The notes under the pieces are model-generated. The model saw nothing but the letters and a program-made list of their open reading frames with translations, had not been told where the DNA came from and did no database searches. The translations under genes and the position numbers were made by a program. Below, one piece after another: positions 56,211 to 64,000 of a stretch of DNA of 64,000 bases (the stretch's first letter is position 1; each line of letters begins with the position of its first letter). Source of the DNA: Evernia prunastri (taxonomy: Eukaryota; Ascomycota; Lecanoromycetes; Lecanorales; Parmeliaceae); the NCBI GenBank assembly GCA_003184365.1, contig NKYR01000014.1, positions 310,001 to 374,000 of the forward strand, given 5' to 3'.

Positions 56211-56753
56211 GGCTACTTATGGCGTCTTTGAGGATGAAAAGTAATGGAAGGGTAAAGGCTGAGAGGGTTGTATGAGGGTGACATTCAACAAAAGATTGAG
56301 GGTGAGAAGTGAGGTGAAGAGGAATAACAGAAGTGATTAGTTTGATCGTTACGGCTTTCAGAGGTAAGGCTCACAAAGTTACGGAGTACTTAGAGTGTTA
56401 CTGTAAAGACGCGCTTGACGCTCGTACAGGGTCAGGCTAGCGCTAGCGCAGCTGGATCTGATCGTATTTAGACTTTCTGTTATCATATCGCCTATACATA
56501 CACCGCAAGTCGTCACTCCTTTTACTTCTTTTCCTTTCGAATACAATTGTCTTCTGTCTTTGGTAATTTCGTGCTTCGGAGGCTGTTTTATTTTTATAAT
56601 CATGAAGCTTTTTCAAAGATTTGGGGACGGGAATTCTATTTTGTAGTCTAAAGCAAGTATCCTGCGTGCCTGCATCTAAAACTTCCGAAGCGTTTGCCTT
56701 ATCAAGAAATCACTCCCATTGCATGAAACAGCTCTATATCCGTTGTTCTCGGG
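56211..56753. promoter_or_regulatory. Divergent promoter region, UBA2 / QNG1
   Basis: 543 bp between two divergent start codons. AT-rich centre at 56500-56640; no standard box can be singled out. Confidence 0.5.
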
Positions 56754-57910
56754 ATGTCAAACGATGAGGTGGACTCGGATCTCTTGAAACTCCTCCGCAA
56801 ATCCCTGGGCATAGATGACAACAGTACGCCCAGACCTGCTAAAACAGGGGTGTTGGAAGATGCGGAGTACGTCTATGACAACTCTGCTGATGTGGCGTTG
56901 GACATGCGGGGAACCAAAGCTGCCGCTTCGTCCATCTGGACATTGATACAAGAAAAGCAGTACAGCACGAGAGACTGGTCGAAGCATGAATTGCATCCCA
57001 AAGCCAAAGATGAAAGTACCGTGGATTTCATCTTCACCATGGATTTACTCAACTTCTGCTTCTGGTCCGATTGTACAATGCCCGAGCAGTACGCCGTTGA
57101 TTATCGCGGCAGGACGTGGACGGGCTACTGGAGCCTTGTTGCGGCCATCCAACGAGCTCTCGATGAAGGTACGATCTGGAGAATGTGTCCAATCGGGCGG
57201 AGGCTTACCGGAGGTGGCCTTCAGGACTACCGATTACAAGCCCTTCTTTCTGGGTAAATGAAGTGGAATGTACAGATCATTTGCTCCACCACGTGTTCAG
57301 AGCCTCGGCCAATTCCCAACCAATGCCTCTCTTAGAAGACAGGATCTACTGCTTACGGGAGGCCGGATATGTCTTACGAGACCGATTCAATGGTTCTTTT
57401 ACCAATTGCATCGAGCAAGCCAAGGGATCTGCTGCCGCTCTTGTCAATCTCATCGTCGACAACTTTCCCTGCCTGGACGACCGTCACAAGTTCGAAGGCA
57501 CCACGGTCCGTTTCCACAAACGCGCCCAGATCTTAGTCGCAGACCTCTGGGCCTGCTTCGAAGGCGAAAGCTTTGGCTGTTTCCATGACATTGACGAGAT
57601 CACCATGTTCGCGGATTACAGAATCCCTCAGATGCTCCACTCGCTCGGCTGCCTCCAGTACAGTCCGCCTCTAGAGTCTCACATCAAGCAAAGGAAAGCC
57701 ATTGAGAGCGGTCATCCGTGGGAGATCCAGTTGCGTGGATGCAGTATCTGGTGCATCGAGCTTCTGAGGCGCGAGATTCAGCGTCAGCACCCGGAGACGC
57801 ACCTCAATGCTATCCTGATAGATTTCTTCCTCTACGATACCATGAAGGAGATGGAGACGAAAGGCCATGAGTGCATCCCGCACCATCGCACTAGGAGCAT
57901 CTGGTATTGA
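56754..57910 (+). CDS. QNG1: Queuosine 5'-phosphate N-glycosylase/hydrolase (queuosine salvage, DUF2419)
   Basis: Exons 56754-57168 and 57225-57910 give 366 aa (intron 56 bp). Motifs of the DUF2419 queuosine-salvage family: STVDFIFTMDLLNFCFW, YRGRTWTGYWSLVAAIQRAL, DEGLPITSPSFW (restored by splicing), PMPLLEDRIYCLREAGYVLR, SAAALVNLIVDNFPCLDD, VRFHKRAQILVADLWACF, and DIDEITMFADYRIPQMLHSL with GCLQYSP. Family members (human C9orf64, fission yeast SPAC589.05c) release queuine base from queuosine 5'-phosphate for tRNA-guanine transglycosylase, allowing use of external queuine for tRNA modification. Length fits the family. The 3' end is convergent with DBR1 (303 bp). Confidence 0.92.
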
Positions 57911-58213
57911 ACTGGACCGTGCCAGGTCTCGAGAATAAGTACCTGAGATTCCTGCAAAGATTCAGGCTCAATGCTATCATGAAGATCATCCCAGGCAGGT
58001 AGCAAGTCACTTAAGTTTACAAGGAGCCGATGAGACGCCCGAGTCTGCTTTGTTCCGCGAAACACCTCTTTAGACATTTGCTTGAGCAAAATGATGCCAG
58101 TGGGTATCTCAAAAGCAGGCTTTCAAGGCCATAGAATAGACACTAGACTAGGCCCCATAGCCAAAAGCAAAGCATGACCGAAAGTGCATTCCTCTTATCG
58201 TATCAAAGAGCGA
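57911..58213. other. Convergent gap between QNG1 and DBR1
   Basis: 303 bp, no features seen. Confidence 0.5.
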
Positions 58214-59949
58214 TCATCGGAAGCCCCTTCCCCTGCCCTGTCCTCTCCCACCGCCTCTCCCCCCTCCCCCTCTTCCCCTATGGCCACCTCTGCCGCCACC
58301 CCACCCCCGCCCTCTGCTTCCACCGCTAGCTATCTCGCTTTGGACCTGTAGCCCCTTTTGTGTCCTCACATCCTCCCTCTCCTCCTCACTAGTATCAAAG
58401 TGATTGGGTATACCGAGCATCTCACAGAAAGCTTTGGTTTGCGGATTGGTATACTCCCTCGGCTGCTCTCTGCCCACGCTGCCAATAGCCTTGCCATCAT
58501 ACACTGGTGCCGTAATCTCGAAGTTCTCTGGCACCGCCATCTTCCCCTGTCTGACCAGGTGTTCTTCCACCCACTCTTCCTCCTTGCCTATCAGAGGTGT
58601 GTAGACCGTTTCACCCGGATCACGGGGAGATGGGAGGTGAGGATCCTGAGAGCCAAAAACGCGGAGAATTGCGAGCCATTCCTTATCGTAGGTGAGGGTT
58701 GGCAGAGCAGGCGGATTTGAGGGGGCGAGAGGGTCGATAGACAGGAATTGGAGGAACTTTCGGTTGGGAAGGCATTTGTCCAGGGCAAGGAAATTGGTCG
58801 TGAGGTTTGTGATAGCTGGTGGCGGAGGTGCCTTTTCTGTGGGCGGTGGGGTCTTGGGGCGTGCGAATGAGGCGGGAAGCTGTGAGCGGAGGTCTGATGG
58901 GACAATTGAGGAGTCTGATGGCGCCTGAGTGTGCGCTGATACTTGGGCTGTATCTGCGGCATCGTCAGATTCGACATCGAGGTCGATCTCGTCGGTGTTC
59001 TTGGTGGGAGCAGAAGACTCTGCTGGAGGGCCCTCGTCCTCCTTATCAATATCAATCTCTTCGGGATTCTGTGTGTCGATGGTCCCTGACTTGCCCTCAC
59101 CGTTCATGGCGGGCTCCGAATCCCCAACTTCCTTGCCATAGTCCACAACAGCAGCGAACTTGCAATGTAAATGTGCCGCAAACCAATGTGGTGGCCTAAG
59201 CCGATCCATCACATAACGTGCCGCTGAACTCCCTAACGTTCCAGCCCTGGCATCTGCCTCAAAAAGGTCTTTCTTCCTAAATAGCGTCTTCCAATCGCCC
59301 TGCCATTCCACACCCCTCGGCCAATCGTGGCTGATCCCAACATCGACCTGCGTCCTCAACAGCAAAAGCTTTCTCCCGTCAATCTCCCGCACATGGTACA
59401 GACTCTTGATCTCATCCGCACTGTACGGTAACCTCTCGAAGTGCGGCTTGTTGTAGTTGTAACCCTTCCAGATACCACTCAAGCCAGCTATACGTAAATC
59501 TCCAAATCGAACAACATTCGCGGCGCCGAGATAGTAGATGTTGCGTGCTACCCAGCCGCCATAGTAGAGCTCTTGGAGGTGCGAGCTGGCTTCATGATTG
59601 CCGCCGACGAAGAGGGTGAGATAGGGTGCAACGCGGGCGCCGCTGTAGTACTCGTGAAAATCGCCGATGGCTCGGTACTTTTGGGGCACGGACATGCAAT
59701 TGAGATCGTAGCTATTGCGGACTGCCTGAGCTTGTTAAACATATCTCGGTCTGGATCCTGGAGAGAGGACGGACCTGGAAGTCGCCGCCGATGATGAGGA
59801 GGTCAATGCCCTCCCATTTATTGATCTCACAGGTCTTGTTGATGGAGGCGTAGATAGCGTGGAGAGTGCCATGGCCCTAGCTCTCCGTCAGTTCAGATAC
59901 ACCCAATGTGAGACGAAAGTTTTACGCAACCCTCGACTGCGATGCGCAT
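58214..59949 (-). CDS. DBR1: RNA lariat debranching enzyme Dbr1
   Basis: Exons 59949-59926 (24 bp), 59876-59775 and 59725-58214 give 545 aa. Metallophosphoesterase: MRIAVEGCGHG (Cys8 and His10, with the Cys in place of a metal Asp as usual for Dbr1), DLLIIGGDFQAVRN (Asp40), VGGNHE (Asn85-His86-Glu87), YYLGAANVVRFGDLRIAGLS, GISHDWPRG and HWFAAHLHCKF. The C-terminal Dbr1 domain contains LQFLSIDPL and TYDKEWLAILR, preceded by an acidic/proline-rich linker. The last 35 residues are almost pure Gly/Arg (GRGWGGGRGGHRGRGGGG), an RGG-type RNA-binding tail. It cleaves the 2'-5' bond of intron lariats in the nucleus. The 24-bp first exon is fixed by the GTAAAA donor. Confidence 0.95.
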
Positions 59950-60390
59950 CTTATCTGCTCTTCAGAGTCATACGGAACTGCAGCAGTTGTAGATAATAAC
60001 GCTTTCAAGTGCCTCAGGTATCATTCATTCGAGTCAAGCGAGTACTCCATTGATCTAAACAATCTAAACAGGGTTCAATTATGAGGTCTTACTTAAGGGA
60101 ATCCACAGGGCTGTCCAAACAAATAAAATTGGCGAAGGAAAGCAACAACTGAGGCATAAGTAAGACAATAATTACTCTATGGCTGAGCTACTATGACAAT
60201 TTTCATTAAGCAATCGGCAAAGGGTATGAAGCGAAGGCAATCATTATGGTTAGGTTGGGCCAATGCCATTGCACTATTTCCTGTACTATATGTTGCCGTT
60301 GACTGTTTCTTGACCAACATTCAATACAAACATTTTCTCGTTTTAGTATATCCCTAGGCTGATCTGTCCCTGTGATGAAACCCATCTTGT
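59950..60390. other. Intergenic region upstream of DBR1
   Basis: 440 bp between tandem minus-strand genes, AT-rich, no motif recognised. Confidence 0.5.
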
Positions 60391-61329
60391 CTACATTATC
60401 CTCCTTCCCCGCTCATAATATTCCCGTTTCATTTCTGTCATGTAGAGATATTTCCTTTCATCTTCCCATGCGTCTCTCCACCTATGCAGAACTGGTCAGT
60501 GAAAGGACACACCGCCCCATCGAGAAGACTCAAGCAGAGGGTCAACTTACAGCACATATTCGCATCCAGACACTACCCAGAACTTGCTGAATCCCTTCCT
60601 GATTCCGCCATTGGAGTACTCGTACTCGACCATAGACCCCCCAACCAGTGCACCATAATTAGAGTATTTGATGTCCTCGAGCTCTGCATATTTCGAAGTC
60701 AGACCTGCTCGTTCAATGGAAACGATTGGATTGTATGACAGATCTCGGGAGCAGAATTGCTGATTTGCTCCCAAAACATGCCTTAGGATTCAAATTCCAT
60801 ACCAGATACGAAGTTTGAGCTCCGAAATATACGTACCTATCTTGTGCTCAATGTTGTTGCGATGATCAACAATCATACCCTTGCCCGTTTTGTTGTCCCA
60901 CCATGCCACGAAACCCTCATGGTGATAATACTCGTTGTAGAAAGGCCGAGCGATGTTCTCTTCTAGCTGGGGTGTATAGTATTTCTCTGGCAGGAGTCGA
61001 CGCAGGGACGGCAGCTTCACGAAACCTTTCTCATTGAGCTCCGCTATGGTGTCCGTCATGACCACGTCCTCACTGTCAAGCTTAATCGCTGCGTTTGTCC
61101 CTTCGTCTGTATATTTCTTGGCTAGGGTCTTTGAGGGGACTTTATCAAGGGCTTCCCGAAATAAATGCTTTTGGGATGGCTCAGCCTGGGTCTGACTCTC
61201 ATTTAGCAAATCAGATTGATTATCTTTGTCCTTCGGAGAGTCGACTCTAGTCCTTCGTTTGTGTCGAGCCTCGAGTAGCTCTACGTCGTTGTCATCGTCT
61301 ATGGACGAACCACCGTCGTACGTGGGCAT
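60391..61329 (-). CDS. Conserved-looking protein of unknown function (266 aa)
   Basis: Three-exon model 61329-60837, 60767-60551, 60481-60391 closes in frame with a stop. The N-terminal 70 residues are charged and disordered (DDDNDVELLEARHKRRTRVD). The rest looks like one compact domain: KLPSLRRLLPEKYYTPQLEE, ARPFYNEYYHHEGFVAWWDN, KTGKGMIVDHRNNIEHKI, ANQQFCSRDLSYNPIVSIER, YGALVGGSMVEYEYSNGG, RKGFSKFWVVSGCEYVLW and RDAWEDERKYLYMTEMKREY. The aromatic-rich content suggests a fold with a pocket. Intron 1 would end in an unusual GAG. The alternative CTAAG acceptor gives a 191-aa product. Family not recognised; no signal peptide or membrane segment. Confidence 0.55.
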
Positions 61330-62790
61330 GGCGTTTGGGTGCGGGAACTACTAATGATGAGGGAAAGTGGTCGTGGCAACGATATAGAGTGAGAAGATTG
61401 GAGGCAGAGAAATTTTTAATGGTGAATCTGTGAGGTAGTGTTGACAATGGATGCTGACGCTGATCGCAAAGCACTCTGAATTTTAGAGCCTTTGTTGACA
61501 GACATAGGAGATATAGGTACCGAAAAAGCGGTGAAGGCTGGCGATAACCCCGCAAGTTGTGTGTTCGGAACGGTAATATCATGTTGAATCGTGCCCAAGC
61601 TGCTAAAGACTAGCCCACCTCAAAGCCCCTTGGGCCCGGAACACGCCTGAGCCTACGCCACTAGTGCTTCCAATGTCCGGAGATATGTCCTCATTCAGGG
61701 CGGAACAGCGACTATAGAGTGCAGCGACAGTGAAAATTCATTCGAGGTGAGTTCGTGACCAATTCATAGCCTCGCGCATATACGCAATATCTTCTTGTGG
61801 CAATAGGCATGTTAAGGATGCCGTCATATCTTAATTTTATGTTATCACGAATACTACTCTGCCAACCGATGGGATGCAATCAATAGTCCATTGTAAAGGT
61901 CCTTGTCTCTTTTAGTAAGTGACAACGGTAACTTGTCAAAGTAAAGGTGTGGTGAAACGGTCTGGCTATTAAGCGAAAGTTTGGGGCCTGATTACACTGG
62001 TGGAATGCCGCGCAGCTGCATGAGCAATCTCTGATCCGCTACCATGCCCTCTTTGGCCTTGGCTCTTGGAGACGTGTTTTCTGCGATGCAAAAATAGGAA
62101 GAACTGGAGGTTGCGTACCGCACGCGATGGCTCGAGCGTGTGCTCTCGCTTTATCGAATGGAATGGCCTGCTCAAGCCTTGATTGGCTAGAATGCGAGGT
62201 GATAAGAGAGGTGCAGAGGCTGTAAGTACACCATGTTCTGAGCGAAGCTTGTCTTGAGTCACGATTCTATGTTTCTTGTAGACCGCAAAATCGGACTTTG
62301 AGGGAAGTGTCTCAGGAAGCCGTGAAGAAATTCAGATGTACTATCCCTGTAGTTTGCGACCTTACGGTACAGACAATGAGTATCGACTTCAGATGCAGGA
62401 ATCCATCTGGCTCGGGAAGAAGATCTCTCGCTAAGCAGTCAACGTTGAGTTTGAAGGCTATGTCCATTTTCACCATCAGAAGCACTTGGCGGTTACGCCT
62501 GTGCTTTTCAAAGCCGTGAAAAGGTGATAGAGGTTCAACACACTATAGAAGACCCCGAACCATTCCGGAAGGCTTAGTCAATGAAAACAAGTGGATCAGA
62601 ATGCCTTCAGAAGCGTATTCCTCCATCAAACCGGAAAGCCCAAAACAGAAAGAATAAGACGTCGTACAAAATTGTACTTAAGGCTTAGCGTGGCGCGCAT
62701 GCCGCGTCTAATTTTAGTTCCTGTCAACTGTGGGCGCTCTCTGTATGTCACAAAACTCAGTTCCCAAGCTCTCTGTGAGCCGGGTTTAAG
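61330..62790. other. Intergenic region upstream of ORC6
   Basis: 1.46 kb between divergent genes; short frames only, no repeat or RNA gene recognised. Confidence 0.5.
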
Positions 62791-64000
62791 ATGGACAGAT
62801 CTATGGCTCAAGTGTTGACGGGTCTCATTCCCACCTTTACCAGTCCGTTACCACTTGAGCTCCTTGAGCTTGCAGCGTCCCTGCTAGCACAATCACGCAG
62901 CAAAGCGAGCAGTCTAAAGGCGGACGAGGAAATCGCAAGGTCCTACGTCTGCGCTAATCTTGCTTGCGAAAGGTGTGAGGCATCCCAGTGATCGGTTGCG
63001 CTCAAGTCAGCTTGCTGATTCGACTATAAAGACTCAAACAATCGCTAGCTCTACCAAAGATCGAACCTCGTCCACCATGCCCTCCGAAAGTGTATCAGAA
63101 ACTCTATCGATACCTTGATAGTGCCCTGCCAGCAGGAACAAGACGAACTGCGCGGCCCTCAAGACACAATACATCTACTACAACACCACAGTCTTCGCCG
63201 GCCAAGCCAAGAACCCCAGCAAAGGCAACGCCCCTGGGACCAGACACTCGGCAAAAGAAGACATCCCAAAGGACGCCGGCCTCCGCAAATGAAATCCCAG
63301 CATGGGTCATGCCTGTCATACGCCAACTCTGCAAAAACACGGGAGCTCCCGCTGCTCCGCATCACATCTTCGCTGGAATCTCCTCTATACTAGCATCCCT
63401 AGAGCAGCAGAGCGCGATCAAGGTACCAGCATTGATAGTCGCCATATACATCCTTGTGACGACACGCTTAGCTGGTACCGAGACCGCACCCGACAAATAC
63501 CAAACCCGGAGAGACCTTGCGTTGGATATCGTCAAGGACGCTGCAGCGAAGGATGAAGCCCATATGGAGGTCAGCAACACCGATATCGACAGTTGTATGC
63601 GTGCGATCAAGGACCAAAAGTGGACCCAAATGGATTGGTTTAGAAACATCACTCCGGGGGCTGGTGTCAGCTTGGATGAAGGACCGGAAGATGATGCGGC
63701 GGATGGCTCTGATGATGACGGAGCTGATGAAGGAGGTCTTTTGCCCGTAACAACAGGATCTAGTGCCAGACAAGATTTGCGAGAGCAGGACTATCTCCAA
63801 GCCGGTCTAGGTACAATGGTAGGGACTTTCTTCTCGTTCCTGCCCTGTCGTTTTTTTTAGCTCACATGCCTGCAGATGCGAGATCAGGTAGACTATCTCA
63901 GTGATCATAGAAAACGTGAGTACCAGGTGTGGAAGAAGGAAATCTTGATCCAGATCGAAAAACTGGAAAATAGGCAGGTAATGGACATTGGGCCGGGCTG
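62791..64000 (+). CDS. ORC6: Origin recognition complex subunit 6 (3' end outside window)
   Basis: Exons 62791-62972, 63032-63818 and 63876 to the window edge. The N-terminus, MDRSMAQVLTGLIPTFTSPL then ELLELAASLLAQSRSKASSL and EEIARSYVCANLACER, continues after splicing with LKQSLALPKIEPRPPCPPKV and YQKLYRYLDSAL. This is the cyclin-box-like Orc6 TFIIB-type domain. A basic, Ser/Thr/Pro-rich linker with RHNTSTTTPQSSPAKPRTPA (likely CDK target sites TP/SP) follows. The second domain begins IPAWVMPVIRQLCKNTGAPA and runs to VSNTDIDSCMRAIKDQKWTQ. An acidic tail ends exon 2. Exon 3 starts MRDQVDYLSDHRKREYQVWK. A GTAATG at 63979 may be another donor. It is part of ORC at replication origins. Confidence 0.9.

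Noticed and set aside
63104..63800. Minus-strand and other overlapping frames
   Set aside because: They overlap ORC6 exon 2 and have no recognisable motif.

Overview
This window is nuclear DNA from a filamentous ascomycete (Pezizomycotina). The genes are compact and most carry introns of 45-120 bp with GT..AG borders. Fungus-restricted families are present: a HET-domain protein, two Pth11-like rhodopsin-domain receptors, a KRE2/MNT1 (GT15) mannosyltransferase, the DASH subunit DAD1 and fungal ORC6. AT-rich, CpA-depleted repeats look mutated by RIP. I cannot place it to class with confidence.

Left half (1-31.2 kb) is accessory, repeat-rich sequence. It begins with the 5' part of a minus-strand dynamin/SLIP-GC-like GTPase (1-3300). 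A broken Helitron follows (about 4132-9140), then RIP-degraded LTR-retrotransposon ends (9312-11069). Next come a HET-domain gene (11370-13268) and two divergent paralogues of an unrecognised membrane protein in opposite orientation (13904-15091 minus, 17951-19027 plus). A Pth11-like receptor (23123-24607) is followed directly by a 5'-truncated, frameshifted flavin amine oxidase relic (to 26290). A trypsin-fold serine protease (26934-28555 minus) then sits next to two fragments of a Tc1/mariner element (28641-31175).

Right half (33.2-64 kb) is mostly conserved housekeeping sequence. In order: a GT15 mannosyltransferase, a GPI-anchored-type secreted protein, DAD1 (kinetochore), RHO4 (septation GTPase), a long-chain-base-1-phosphate phosphatase (LCB3 type), TYW2/TRM12 (wybutosine), an unrecognised gene, a MetE/UROD-like pseudogene, two secreted proteins (one SSP120-like EF-hand), an intron-containing tRNA-like gene, a second Pth11-like receptor, UBA2 (SUMO E1), the queuosine-nucleotide salvage enzyme QNG1, the lariat debranching enzyme DBR1, a conserved unknown, and ORC6 cut by the window edge. 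Almost all exon models close exactly in frame, and exon coordinates are given per gene.

Several apparent tandem repeats in the left half sit next to single N characters (4897, 5250, 6400, 6762, 7496, 10505, 28865, 30483) or 21-N runs (6501-6521, 29672-29692). They look like unmerged contig overlaps inside transposons rather than real tandem arrays. I found no clearly new multi-gene system. The best leads are the membrane-protein paralogue pair beside the HET gene, the tRNA-like gene with an abnormal anticodon loop, the irregular CAAAAGTTCCTTGC repeat field (31.5-32.0 kb), and the conserved three-exon unknown at 60.4-61.3 kb.
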